Shown here one piece after another: positions 1 to 7,867 of a DNA stretch of 64,000 bases. Numbering within the stretch: position 1 is the first letter of the stretch; every line of letters starts with the position of its first letter. The notes under the pieces are model-generated. The model ran no database searches. It was not told where the DNA came from and was given only the letters and a program-made list of their open reading frames with translations. This DNA is from Microvirga lenta (lineage in GTDB: Bacteria > Pseudomonadota > Alphaproteobacteria > Rhizobiales > Beijerinckiaceae): positions 248,001 to 312,000 of the forward strand of contig NZ_JAJBBR010000001.1 of assembly GCF_020532555.1 (NCBI RefSeq), given 5' to 3'. Both the position numbers and the translations under genes were made by a program.

Positions 1-323
1 CCCATCCCCGGCGCATCGGCATCGCGAGCCATATGGGCCTGTGGCTGCAGCGGCCCACCATCGGCTGCGGCAAGACCCTCCTGTGCGGGCGCTACAAGGA
101 CCTGGCCGAGGACAAGGGCGCCGCCGCGCCCCTCATCGACAAGGGGCAGACCATCGGCGTGGCGCTGCGCACCCGCAGCGCCAAGAACCCCATGTTCATC
201 TCGCCCGGACATATGGCGGACATTCCCACCGCGGCGGAGCTGGTCCTGCGCTGCTCGCCGAAATATCGCTTGCCCGAGCCGATCCGCTTGGCGCACAACG
301 CGGCTGGGCAGTTCGAACCCTGA
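1..323 (+). CDS. nfi: Endonuclease V (deoxyinosine 3'-endonuclease), C-terminal part
   Basis: This gene enters the window already in frame (codons from base 3) and ends at TGA 321-323, so only about the last 106 residues are visible. They match the C-terminal half of endonuclease V: HPRRIGIASH, then RPTIGCGKTLLCG, the APLIDKGQ segment, NPMFISPGHM and the near-terminal YRLPEPIRLAH. The enzyme nicks DNA one nucleotide 3' of deoxyinosine and other deaminated bases in the cytoplasm. The catalytic N-terminal residues lie outside the window, so integrity cannot be judged. The MaoC gene starts 47 bases downstream on the same strand but has no obvious functional link. Confidence 0.9.
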   Translation, partial: HPRRIGIASHMGLWLQRPTIGCGKTLLCGRYKDLAEDKGAAAPLIDKGQTIGVALRTRSAKNPMFISPGHMADIPTAAELVLRCSPKYRLPEPIRLAHNAAGQFEP

Positions 324-370
324 GAACGAACGGCCCCTCGCCCTGCCTTCTCGCCTCAGATTCAAGTCCG

Positions 371-1390
371 ATGCCCCACTTTGCTTTCGAAGATTTCGTT
401 CCCGGCACCACCGAGGTTCTCGGCCCCGTCACGGTTTCGAAGGAGGATATCCTGGCCTTCGCGCGGGAATACGACCCGCAGCCCTTCCACGTGGACGAGA
501 TCGCCGCCCGGGACAGCTTCGTCGGCACGCTGATCGGCTCGGGCTGGCACACCGCCTGCATCAACATGCGCCTCCTGGCGGATGGGAGGATCCTCGATTC
601 CACCTCCATGGGCTCGCCCGGCATCGACGAGCTGAAATGGCTGAAGCCGGTCCGGCCCGGCGATACCCTGCGCTCGCGCATGAATGTCGAGGAGAGCCGC
701 CCCTCGAAGAGCCGGCCGTCCATCGGCCTCGTCCGGTTCCGGTTCGAGCTCATGAACCAGAACGACGAGACGGTCATGACCCAGGGCAACTGGATCATGT
801 TCGGGCGGAGGGACGCGGAACCGGCCCCCGGCGCCGGGCGCAGCGCGCTCGCGGCGGCGGCATCGTCCCTTCCGGATTCCGCGCCTGCCATCGAGGCGCT
901 CCCCATCACGGCCAACCCCTATCTCGAGGACATCGTCGCAGGCGACACGGTCGAGCTGGGCACCTACACCTTCGGCTCGGAGGAGATCATCCGCTTCGCA
1001 AGGCAGTTCGATCCGCAACGCTTCCATGTGGATCCCGTCGCCGCGAAGGACAGCCTGTTCGGCGATCTGTGCGCCTCGGGCTGGCACACGGCCGCCATCT
1101 GGATGAAGCTGATGATCGGCCATCGGGAGCGCGTGCGCGCCGATGCCCTCGCGAGGGGCGAGCGCCCCGCCCGACTGGGCCCCTCCCCGGGCTTCACGAA
1201 CCTGAAATGGCTCAAGCCCGTATATGCGGACGACACGATCACCTATCGGTCCACCTTCACGGGCGCCCGCGCCTCCGCCTCGCGCCCCGGCTGGGGCATC
1301 GCCACCCATCACAACACGGGCGTGAACCAGCACGGAGAGGAGGTCTTCTCCTTCGACGGCGCGGTGTTCTGGGAGCGGCGGCCAGCTTAA
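371..1390 (+). CDS. Double MaoC-domain dehydratase/hydratase-like protein
   Basis: 339 residues made of two copies of the hot-dog MaoC fold. Copy 1 (about 1-150) has FAREYDPQPFHVD with D35 and H40; copy 2 (about 180-339) has FARQFDPQRFHVD with D214 and H219. Each is followed by an SGWHTA segment and a LKWLKPV segment. The D-x-Q-P-x-H spacing matches the Asp/His catalytic dyad of R-specific enoyl-CoA hydratases, with Gln at the usual Asn position. The most likely role is hydration/dehydration of an acyl-CoA-type thioester, but the substrate is unknown. Both active sites look intact. ATG 371 was chosen because the domain begins immediately after it and the frame upstream overlaps nfi. It stands alone, followed by a convergent small gene. 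Confidence 0.85.
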   Translation: MPHFAFEDFVPGTTEVLGPVTVSKEDILAFAREYDPQPFHVDEIAARDSFVGTLIGSGWHTACINMRLLADGRILDSTSMGSPGIDELKWLKPVRPGDTLRSRMNVEESRPSKSRPSIGLVRFRFELMNQNDETVMTQGNWIMFGRRDAEPAPGAGRSALAAAASSLPDSAPAIEALPITANPYLEDIVAGDTVELGTYTFGSEEIIRFARQFDPQRFHVDPVAAKDSLFGDLCASGWHTAAIWMKLMIGHRERVRADALARGERPARLGPSPGFTNLKWLKPVYADDTITYRSTFTGARASASRPGWGIATHHNTGVNQHGEEVFSFDGAVFWERRPA

Positions 1391-1566
1391 GGCTCCAGGA
1401 CTTTCTCCACGGTCCCGACCTTACGGGGGAGACCGAGCCTAATCGTCAAAGCCCGAATGCGGCGCTTCATGCCTCTTGCCAAGTCCTGCAAAGCGAGGGT
1501 GCGCTCCATTTCCGCGAGACGCCGGGCTTCGGCATAACTGGAAAATCCATCTGGGAATGGGGACAT
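1387..1566 (-). CDS. Small hypothetical protein (59 aa), divergent from LysR gene
   Basis: A 59-residue frame beginning MSPFPDGFSSYAEARRL and ending KVGTVEKVLEP, rich in Arg/Leu and probably helical (RLAEMERTLALQDLARGMKRR). A longer reading exists, but this ATG at 1566 has a good ribosome site (AGGAAG about 6 bases upstream on the minus strand), which decides the start. It ends overlapping the MaoC stop by 4 bases, tail to tail. It is divergent from the LysR-type gene, the classical arrangement of an LTTR with its target. I do not recognise a family; small basic proteins of this style are common in Rhizobiales. It could also be a non-coding leader, but the ribosome site and gene spacing favour a real gene. 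Confidence 0.5.
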   Translation of the reverse strand: MSPFPDGFSSYAEARRLAEMERTLALQDLARGMKRRIRALTIRLGLPRKVGTVEKVLEP

Positions 1567-1602
1567 GGCTGCTTCCTCAGGAAAGGAATGGCGACCCCAT
1601 GG

Positions 1603-1630
1603 TTGTATTGTTTCCGCAGAAAGAGATAAT
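1603..1630 (+). promoter_or_regulatory. Sigma70-like promoter for the LysR gene
   Basis: TTGTAT (1603-1608), a 16-base spacer and GATAAT (1625-1630) on the plus strand. Transcription would begin near 1637, about 50 bases before ATG 1688. This argues against the upstream in-frame ATG at 1565. The motif is read by eye. Confidence 0.45.
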
Positions 1631-1687
1631 CGGGCTCCCCGGAACTTCTTTCGTGAAGAGGAAGCACAAATCATACCTCTCGGCGAC

Positions 1688-2593
1688 ATGTCGCTCTTTG
1701 TGTCCATCCTGGACCACGGTGGCTTCAGTGCCGCGGCGAAAGCACTTGGCCTCACTCCGTCGGCAGTCTCGAAAGCGGTCACACGATTGGAACAGCGCCT
1801 CAGTGTTCGCCTTCTCGAGCGCACGACGAGACGCATCGCCCCGACTCCGGAAGGGGCAGCTTACGCGGAAAGCTTGCGGCGCATTCTCGACGACCTCGAT
1901 AAGGCAGAAGCGGCCGTTGTGGAGGGTCGCGGCCGTCCTCAGGGTCGTCTACGCGTGAATGCGAGCATCGCCTTCGTCGTTCATCAGCTGGCAGCGGCTC
2001 TCCCCGACTTCCATGCCTCCTTTCCCGATATCCGGCTCGATCTCACCCTCTCGGACCATGTCATCGATGTGATCGCGGAGGGTGTCGACGTCGCCGTCCG
2101 CATAGGAGCCGTCAAAGACGAAAGGTTGGGCTTTCGTCGTATCGCAGAGATCCGCAGAGTGATCTGCGCCTCGCCGGCTTACCTTGCGCAGCATGGAGCG
2201 CCTCTCGAACCGACCGATCTGGCGCACCATTCATGCATCAATGTAGCATCATCACCCCATCTGTCGCTGTGGCCTTTCCGGCGACAGGACGGGATCGAGA
2301 TCGTCGAGACCCGCGGACCGCTCAATGTCGACAATGCAGAAGGCGTTCTTGCACTAGGCGTTGCCGGTCTTGGGATCATCCGGCTTGCGGATCTCGTGGT
2401 GGCGAATGCGATCAGGGAAGGCAGGCTCGTGCCGATCCTGACCGAAGTTCACCAGTCCGAGCCCGTACCGGTATCCCTTGTCTTTCCAGCGCTTCGACAG
2501 CGGCTTCCGCGCGTGAGGGCCTTCATCGACTTTATGGTCGCGCGCTTTGGCTCGTCTCCTTGGCGCCTCGACGACCTTCAGAGAGCAAGGTGA
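1688..2593 (+). CDS. LysR-family transcriptional regulator
   Basis: 301 residues. The N-terminal winged HTH reads MSLFVSILDHGGFSAAAKALG...TPSAVSKAVTRLEQRLSVRLLERTTR (residues 1-60), followed by the substrate-binding domain (GRLRVNAS... onward) with the two-lobed LysR C-domain layout, including VDVAVRIGAVKDERLGFRRI and CASPAYLAQHG. It binds DNA as a tetramer and responds to an unknown small molecule. An in-frame ATG at 1565 would add 41 residues; 1688 is preferred because of the promoter at 1603-1630 and the divergent small gene. With 1688 the HTH starts at the very N-terminus, a little shorter than usual. It ends convergently with apt. The subgroup resembles CrgA/DsdC-like single LTTRs. Confidence 0.9.
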   Translation: MSLFVSILDHGGFSAAAKALGLTPSAVSKAVTRLEQRLSVRLLERTTRRIAPTPEGAAYAESLRRILDDLDKAEAAVVEGRGRPQGRLRVNASIAFVVHQLAAALPDFHASFPDIRLDLTLSDHVIDVIAEGVDVAVRIGAVKDERLGFRRIAEIRRVICASPAYLAQHGAPLEPTDLAHHSCINVASSPHLSLWPFRRQDGIEIVETRGPLNVDNAEGVLALGVAGLGIIRLADLVVANAIREGRLVPILTEVHQSEPVPVSLVFPALRQRLPRVRAFIDFMVARFGSSPWRLDDLQRAR

Positions 2594-2618
2594 CAGCGAC
2601 CTCTACGGCCGCCCTGGA

Positions 2619-3164
2619 TCAATGTCCCTCGAAGCTCACGAGGCTGCGCACCTCGACGCCGAGGTCGCGCAGCTTCTGGGCGCCGCCCAGATCGGGCAGG
2701 TCGATGATGAAGCAGGCGGCCACGATGTTGGCGCCCATCTGGCGCAGGAGCTGGCTCGCCGCAACGGCGGTGCCGCCGGTGGCGATGAGGTCGTCCACCA
2801 GGATGACGCGCTCCTCCTGGCCGATGGCGTCCGTGTGGATCTCCATCTCGTCGACGCCGTATTCCAGCGAATAGGCGATCCGAACGGTCTCGTGGGGCAG
2901 CTTGCCCTTCTTGCGGATCGGCACGAAGCCCGCCGAGAGCTGATGGGCCACCGCGCCCCCGAGGATGAAGCCGCGCGCCTCGATTCCCGCGACCTTGTCC
3001 ACCCTTCCGCCCGCGAAGGGATGAACGAGCTCGTCCACCGAACGCCGGAAGGCCCGCGCGTCTCCCAGCAGGGTCGTGATGTCGCGAAAGACGATGCCGG
3101 GCTTCGGGTAGTCCGGGATCGAGCGGATTGCCGCTTTCAGATCGGTGAGGAGACGCTGGTCCAT
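2619..3164 (-). CDS. apt: Adenine phosphoribosyltransferase
   Basis: 181 residues, the normal length. It converts adenine and PRPP to AMP and pyrophosphate in the cytoplasm. The PRPP-binding loop [14 protein letters not shown] lies at 120-133; the N-terminal [21 protein letters not shown] and [11 protein letters not shown] segments are typical of the family. It is the last gene after mtnP on the minus strand (65-base gap), which makes functional sense because MtnP releases adenine for Apt to salvage. It faces the LysR gene tail to tail with 25 bases between. Confidence 0.97.
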   Translation of the reverse strand: MDQRLLTDLKAAIRSIPDYPKPGIVFRDITTLLGDARAFRRSVDELVHPFAGGRVDKVAGIEARGFILGGAVAHQLSAGFVPIRKKGKLPHETVRIAYSLEYGVDEMEIHTDAIGQEERVILVDDLIATGGTAVAASQLLRQMGANIVAACFIIDLPDLGGAQKLRDLGVEVRSLVSFEGH

Positions 3165-3229
3165 CGATAAACTCGGGTTCTAGGAAGGCTTATCCTATCG
3201 GCAGGGCGGCTGGCGCGCCACTCTCGGCC

Positions 3230-4105
3230 TCAGGCTTTCAGAATACGGCCCGCCACCGCATCGAGCTTCTTCAGAAGCTCGGGATCGCGAGCGGACGGCG
3301 CCGTCATGATCGCGCCGTCGAGGGCGCGGTCCGAGCGGTGGGGACAGGGGTAGCGCTCGAGCGGAAAATCCCGGGCGACGCGGGCAATGAGCCCGGCCAC
3401 TCTCTTGGCGTTCTGCTGGGCGACGGCAACGACGGCGGCCACGTCCACGTCGTCGTGCTCCGGGTGCCAGCAATCGTAGTCGGTGACCATGGCGATGGTC
3501 GCGTAGGTGATTTCGGCCTCGCGGGCGAGCTTGGCCTCCGGCATGGCGGTCATGCCGATCACGTCGTAGCCGTGGCTCTGGTAGGTGAGCGACTCGGCAT
3601 AGGTGGAGAATTGCGGCCCCTCGATGCAGACATAGGTCCCTCCGAGGCTGAAGGGGATGTCCTCCGCGACCGCCGCGTCGGCGATCCGCTGCTGCAGGCC
3701 CGGGCCGACCGGATGGGCCATGGGCACATGGGTGACGCAGCCCTTGCCGAAGAAGGAGCTTTCGCGCCGGAAGGTACGGTCCACGAACTGGTCCACGAGC
3801 ACGAAGAAACCCGGATAGTACTCGACCTTGAAGGAGCCGCAGGCCGAGACGGAGATCAGGTCGGTCACGCCGGCCCGCTTCATCGCATCGATATTGGCCC
3901 GGTAATTGATGTCGGAGGGCGAATACCGGTGGCCGCGCCCGTGTCGGGCCAGGAACACCACCTCGGTCGAGCCGATCCGCCCGATCCGCAGCGCGTCCGA
4001 AGGCTCGCCCCACGGAGACGCGATGCGCTCCTCGCGCACATCCTCCAGCCCCGGCAGATCGTAGACGCCCGAACCGCCGATGATGCCCAGCACTGCTTTC
4101 GTCAT
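3230..4105 (-). CDS. mtnP: S-methyl-5'-thioadenosine phosphorylase
   Basis: 291 residues. It phosphorolyses 5'-methylthioadenosine (from polyamine/homoserine-lactone synthesis) to adenine and 5-methylthioribose-1-phosphate. Family marks are the phosphate-binding IIGGSGVYDLPGLEDV at the start, FLARHGRGHRYSPSDINYRANI, the substrate segment CIEGPQFSTYAES, and VIGMTAMPEAKLAREAEI. The C-terminus is slightly longer than the minimal family. It is followed by apt, forming a two-step adenine salvage unit. No downstream methionine-cycle genes (mtnA, mtnB and so on) are in the window, so the fate of methylthioribose phosphate is not visible. ATG 4105 is the natural start. Confidence 0.95.
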   Translation of the reverse strand: MTKAVLGIIGGSGVYDLPGLEDVREERIASPWGEPSDALRIGRIGSTEVVFLARHGRGHRYSPSDINYRANIDAMKRAGVTDLISVSACGSFKVEYYPGFFVLVDQFVDRTFRRESSFFGKGCVTHVPMAHPVGPGLQQRIADAAVAEDIPFSLGGTYVCIEGPQFSTYAESLTYQSHGYDVIGMTAMPEAKLAREAEITYATIAMVTDYDCWHPEHDDVDVAAVVAVAQQNAKRVAGLIARVARDFPLERYPCPHRSDRALDGAIMTAPSARDPELLKKLDAVAGRILKA

Positions 4106-4172
4106 GTGACCTCAGATGTCGCCGCCGCGGAGCCGACTCGGCTCCCGGACCGGGGAAGAGATAGCAGCCCGG

Positions 4173-4829
4173 TCAGCCAAGCGAAACCGACGCGAGTTCT
4201 TCGCCGACCAGGCAGGGAAAGAGCGTCTCGCGGAAGATCTTGAGGCGCTCGATCCGAACCGGGAGGGCAACCGGCACCGCCTCGATCCGCTGCACCACCG
4301 CGGCGGGTACGGGACTCGGATCGGAGAACCGGGCAAGAGTGGTGTGGACGAGGTCGTAGTGCCGGTGCTCGTGCCCGGGAGGCGGCGGAAGCGTCGCGAG
4401 GATCCTGTCCCGGATGCGCCCGATCAAGCCGCTTTCCTCTCTGGCTACGGCGATGACGCCGACCGGCATGACCTTGAGCTCGAAGAAATCCAGCACGAGC
4501 GGACCGGCGCCGGAGCCGAGCTCCTCGACGAGCCGGCGGGCAGGCTCGGCGATCGTGCTCCAATAGGCCTCCTTGTCGAAGCCGTCGGTCGTCGGCACGA
4601 GGGGATAGACGGTGACGTGGAATGCGTGGGGCGGCGCCTCGTGGAAGGCACGGGGCCAATGGGCGATGGCCGCCTGCTGGAGAGCATGGAGCTTCTCCTG
4701 CGCATCGGGCGCGAGCTGCGGCTGCACGTGGATGGCGAGGCACGGCTTCCCGTACAGGGTATCGACGATCGGAAGGAGAGGATTCAAGTGCGCTCCGCTG
4801 CTCAACCCGGGACGCGGGTCCCGCTCCAT
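4173..4829 (-). CDS. 2H phosphoesterase / 2'-5' RNA ligase-like protein
   Basis: 218 residues. Two H-x-T-x motifs of the 2H phosphoesterase fold are present: HVTV at 71-74 and HTTL at 162-165, about 90 residues apart. Members cleave or form 2'-5' or 2',3'-cyclic phosphodiesters in RNA or nucleotides; the substrate here is unknown. The frame is open far upstream through petC, but ATG 4829 is the first start after the petC terminator (4858-4882). The ribosome site is weak. It lies 67 bases before mtnP and may be co-transcribed with mtnP-apt. An alternative would be a cyclic phosphodiesterase of tRNA-splicing type; sequence alone does not decide. Confidence 0.75.
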   Translation of the reverse strand: MERDPRPGLSSGAHLNPLLPIVDTLYGKPCLAIHVQPQLAPDAQEKLHALQQAAIAHWPRAFHEAPPHAFHVTVYPLVPTTDGFDKEAYWSTIAEPARRLVEELGSGAGPLVLDFFELKVMPVGVIAVAREESGLIGRIRDRILATLPPPPGHEHRHYDLVHTTLARFSDPSPVPAAVVQRIEAVPVALPVRIERLKIFRETLFPCLVGEELASVSLG

Positions 4830-4857
4830 GCGTCTTGCCGCGAAGGCCCCGAAAAGA

Positions 4858-4882
4858 AAAGGCCCCGGTTTCCGGGGCCTTT
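4858..4882 (-). terminator. Rho-independent terminator of the petABC operon
   Basis: Perfect 8-bp stem GGCCCCGG/CCGGGGCC with a 3-base loop, extended by A-T pairs. On the minus strand it is followed by TTTTCTTTT. It lies just beyond the petC stop and separates petABC from the 2H phosphoesterase gene. Confidence 0.85.
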
Positions 4883-4888
4883 GGACTT

Positions 4889-5773
4889 TTACGGATTGTG
4901 CGTCATGGGCGGGGTCGCGTGACCCTCGACCTCGCCGCCGACCCGGGCCCAGATCTTCTTCTTGGTGAAGTAGAGCAGGACCGACAGGACGATGAGGAAC
5001 AGCATCACCTGGAAGCCGAGGCGCTTGCGGGCCTCGAGGTGCGGTTCGGCCGTCCACATCAGGAACGCCGTGAGGTCGCGGGCGTACTGGTCCACCGTCT
5101 CGGGCGCCTGCGGCTGGCCATTGGCATCTTTCGGATACTCGACCTGGCCGTCGCTGACCGGCTTGGGCATGGCGATGATATGGCCGGGGAAATATGCGTT
5201 GTAGTGGCCACCCTCCGGCACCTGGAAACCGGCCGGCGGTTCCGTGTAGCCGTTGAGCAGGGCGACGAGGTAGTCGGCGCCGTTCTCCGAATACTGGCGG
5301 AACACGTCGGTGATGAACCACGGGAACCCGCGCTCGTAGGTGCGCGCCTTCGGCATCAGGGACAGATCCGGCGGAGCCTTGCCGCCGTTTGCCGCCGCGG
5401 CCGCATTCTCGTTCGGGAACGGGCTCGGGAAGCGGTCGGCCGGGCGACCGGGACGCTCGAACATGTCGCCGGCCTCGTTCGGGCCGTCCTGGATCTGGTA
5501 CTCCGCCGCCAGGGCACGGACCTGGGCCTCGGAGAATTCCGGACCGCCGGGCTGCGACAGGTTGCGGAAGGCGACGTAGCTCAGGCCGTGGCAGGAGGCG
5601 CAGACCTCCCGGTAGACCTTGAAGCCGCGCTGGAGCTGGGCCCGGTCGAAGGTGCCGAAGGGGCCCTGGAACGACCAGCTCAGCTGCGGCGGGACCGGGG
5701 TCTCGCCGGCGGCATAGGCGGGTGCCGAGAGGCCGAGAAGGGCAGCGGCGATGAGAAGGGTACGCTTCATCAT
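4889..5773 (-). CDS. petC: Cytochrome c1 of the bc1 complex
   Basis: 294 residues. Signal peptide MMKRTLLIAAALLGLSAPAYA (about 1-21), then the heme-binding CASCH at 58-62, a long periplasmic c1 domain with the MPKPVSDG region likely holding the axial Met, and one C-terminal membrane anchor (LGFQVMLFLIVLSVLLYF) followed by KKKIW. It carries electrons from the Rieske protein to soluble cytochrome c. A start at 5797 would overlap the petB stop (TGATG), but GAGG lies 9 bases before ATG 5773 and gives a proper signal peptide. It is the last gene of the petABC operon. Rhizobia such as Bradyrhizobium make b and c1 as one FbcH precursor; here they are separate. Confidence 0.93.
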   Translation of the reverse strand: MMKRTLLIAAALLGLSAPAYAAGETPVPPQLSWSFQGPFGTFDRAQLQRGFKVYREVCASCHGLSYVAFRNLSQPGGPEFSEAQVRALAAEYQIQDGPNEAGDMFERPGRPADRFPSPFPNENAAAAANGGKAPPDLSLMPKARTYERGFPWFITDVFRQYSENGADYLVALLNGYTEPPAGFQVPEGGHYNAYFPGHIIAMPKPVSDGQVEYPKDANGQPQAPETVDQYARDLTAFLMWTAEPHLEARKRLGFQVMLFLIVLSVLLYFTKKKIWARVGGEVEGHATPPMTHNP

Positions 5774-5796
5774 GATATTGTTCCTCAACGCTCGCA

Positions 5797-7077
5797 TCAG
5801 CCCTTGGACTGCGGCTCGGCATTGGCGCCGGCCGGCATGCCCGCGCCACCCTTCTGCACGCCCATCACGGATTCGAGGATCGAGTTCGGCAGCGGCAGCG
5901 GACGCTCCACGAAGCCGAGCACCGGCAGGATGACCAGGAAGTGGATGAAGTAGTAGGCGGTGGCGATCTGCGACACGATCACGTACCAGCCCTCCGCAGG
6001 CTTCGCGCCCAGCCAGCCGAGCAGGATGCAGACGGCGACGAAGACCCAGAAGAACTGCTTGTAGAGCGGACGGTAGGCGGTCGAGCGAACCTTCGACGTA
6101 TCGAGCCACGGCATCAGGAACCACACCAGAATGGCCGAGAACATCGCGATGACGCCGCCGAGCTTGTCCGGAATGGCGCGCAGGATCGCGTAGAACGGCA
6201 GGAAGTACCATTCGGGCACGATGTGGGCCGGAGTCACGGCCGGATTGGCCGGGATGTAGTTGTCCGCGTGGCCGAGGTAGTTCGGGATGTAGAACACCCA
6301 GTACGCGAAGAAGATCATGAACACGACGACGGCGAAGATGTCCTTGATCGTCGCGTAAGGCGTGAAGGGAACCGCGTCCTTGCCCGACTTGATCGGAATG
6401 CCGGTCGGGTTGTTCTGGCCCGGCACGTGCAGCGCCCAGACGTGGAGGATGACCACGCCGAAGATCATGAAGGGCAGCAGGTAGTGCAGGGAGAAGAAGC
6501 GGTTCAAGGTCGGGTTGCCTACCGAGTAGCCGCCCCAGAGGAAGCTCACGATGGTCTCGCCCACGACCGGGAGCGCCGAGAAGAGGTTGGTGATGACGGT
6601 GGCGCCCCAGAAGCTCATCTGCCCCCAGGGAAGCACATAGCCCATGAAGGCCGTGGCCATCATCAGGATGAAGATGATGACGCCGAGGATGTAGAGGACC
6701 TCGCGCGGCGCCTTGTAGGACCCGTAATAGAAGTTACGGAAGATGTGGATGTAGACGGCCACGAAGAACATCGAGGCGCCGTTGGCGTGCAGATAGCGGA
6801 TCAGCCAGCCGTAGTTCACGTCGCGCATGATGTGCTCGACGGACTGGAACGCCAACGCGGCATTCGGCGTGTAGTACATCGCCAGGAAGACGCCGGTCAC
6901 GATCTGCGCGACGAGCATGAACACCAGGATCGCGCCGAACGTCCAGAAATACGTCAGGTTCCGCGGCACCGGGAACGCGATGAAGGACGAGTGGACGAGG
7001 CTGGCGATCGGCAGACGGCTTTCGAACCATTTACCGAAGGAGCTCTTGGGGACGTAGGTTGTGGAATACTGACTCAT
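5797..7077 (-). CDS. petB: Cytochrome b of the bc1 complex
   Basis: 426 residues, multi-spanning inner-membrane subunit that oxidises ubiquinol. The four heme ligands are visible as H97 and H111 in one helix and H198 and H212 in another, each pair 14 residues apart as expected. The Qo-site PEWY motif is at 288-291 ([14 protein letters not shown]). The C-terminal tail [18 protein letters not shown] is hydrophilic. It follows petA by 36 bases and leads directly to petC, so it is part of one operon ended by the hairpin at 4858-4882. Confidence 0.97.
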   Translation of the reverse strand: MSQYSTTYVPKSSFGKWFESRLPIASLVHSSFIAFPVPRNLTYFWTFGAILVFMLVAQIVTGVFLAMYYTPNAALAFQSVEHIMRDVNYGWLIRYLHANGASMFFVAVYIHIFRNFYYGSYKAPREVLYILGVIIFILMMATAFMGYVLPWGQMSFWGATVITNLFSALPVVGETIVSFLWGGYSVGNPTLNRFFSLHYLLPFMIFGVVILHVWALHVPGQNNPTGIPIKSGKDAVPFTPYATIKDIFAVVVFMIFFAYWVFYIPNYLGHADNYIPANPAVTPAHIVPEWYFLPFYAILRAIPDKLGGVIAMFSAILVWFLMPWLDTSKVRSTAYRPLYKQFFWVFVAVCILLGWLGAKPAEGWYVIVSQIATAYYFIHFLVILPVLGFVERPLPLPNSILESVMGVQKGGAGMPAGANAEPQSKG

Positions 7078-7113
7078 GGATATCGCCTGATCGCAGTGAC
7101 CGTCGCGTAAAGG

Positions 7114-7680
7114 TTACGCCGTAGCTTCTTCTTGACCGATGATGATCTTCGTATCGCTCACGAAAGCGTAGGGCGGGATCGGCAGGTTGATCGGCGCCGG
7201 GCCGCCGCGGACGCGGCCGGAGGTGTCGAAGACCGAGCCATGGCACGGGCAGAACCAGCCGTTGTATTCGCCCTGGTTGCCGAGAGGCACGCAGCCGAGA
7301 TGGGTGCAGTTGCCGTACACGACCAGCCACTGGGCATGATCGGGCTTCACGCGGGCCGAGTCGGGCTGCGGATCGCGCAGAGAGGCGAGGTTCACGTCCT
7401 CCGCGGCCTTGATCTCCTCAGGCGTCCGGTTCCGGACGAAGATGAGCTTGCCGCGCCAGAAGACCTTGACGATCTGCCCGGCCGCGATGGGGGACAGGTC
7501 GACCTCGACCGGCGCGCCGGCAGCCACCGTCGCCGCATCGGGCGCCAGGGACTGGATGAAAGGCCATACCAGGGTTGCGCCGCCGACGGCAGCAGCTGCG
7601 CCCGTTGCGATGAAAAGGAAATCGCGTCGTGTCGGCTCAGCAACGTGAGTGGTGGTCTCGGCCACTTGGCTCTCCAGCAT
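7114..7680 (-). CDS. petA: Ubiquinol-cytochrome c reductase Rieske iron-sulfur subunit
   Basis: 188 residues. The N-terminus carries a twin-arginine signal-anchor (TRRDFLFIATG, residues 17-27) followed by one membrane helix. The Rieske cluster motifs are CTHLGC (C125, H127, C130) and CPCHGS (C144, C146, H147), complete for a 2Fe-2S centre with its disulfide. It transfers electrons from ubiquinol to cytochrome c1 on the periplasmic face. First gene of petABC; its promoter should lie in 7681-7867, where I see no convincing motif. Confidence 0.97.
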   Translation of the reverse strand: MLESQVAETTTHVAEPTRRDFLFIATGAAAAVGGATLVWPFIQSLAPDAATVAAGAPVEVDLSPIAAGQIVKVFWRGKLIFVRNRTPEEIKAAEDVNLASLRDPQPDSARVKPDHAQWLVVYGNCTHLGCVPLGNQGEYNGWFCPCHGSVFDTSGRVRGGPAPINLPIPPYAFVSDTKIIIGQEEATA

Positions 7681-7867
7681 TCGTCAAAAAACGAGAACCG
7701 CGCGTCTCTGATGCCGGCAACCCGGACACCGGCGCGATGCTTTGAATTGAACAAGCATATGCGCCAACGCGCGCGCAATGCGACTGGGCGTCGCCGCGCG
7801 CAGGCTCTTTGGCACGGCCAAGCCCGCCTGTCCATAGCCGGATTGGAGATGTTCCAGCCTGAAGGGA

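Noticed and set aside
4889-6211. 440-aa minus-strand frame extending petC upstream through petB
   Set aside because: The extra 145 residues lie inside petB in another frame; the real petC begins at its signal peptide.
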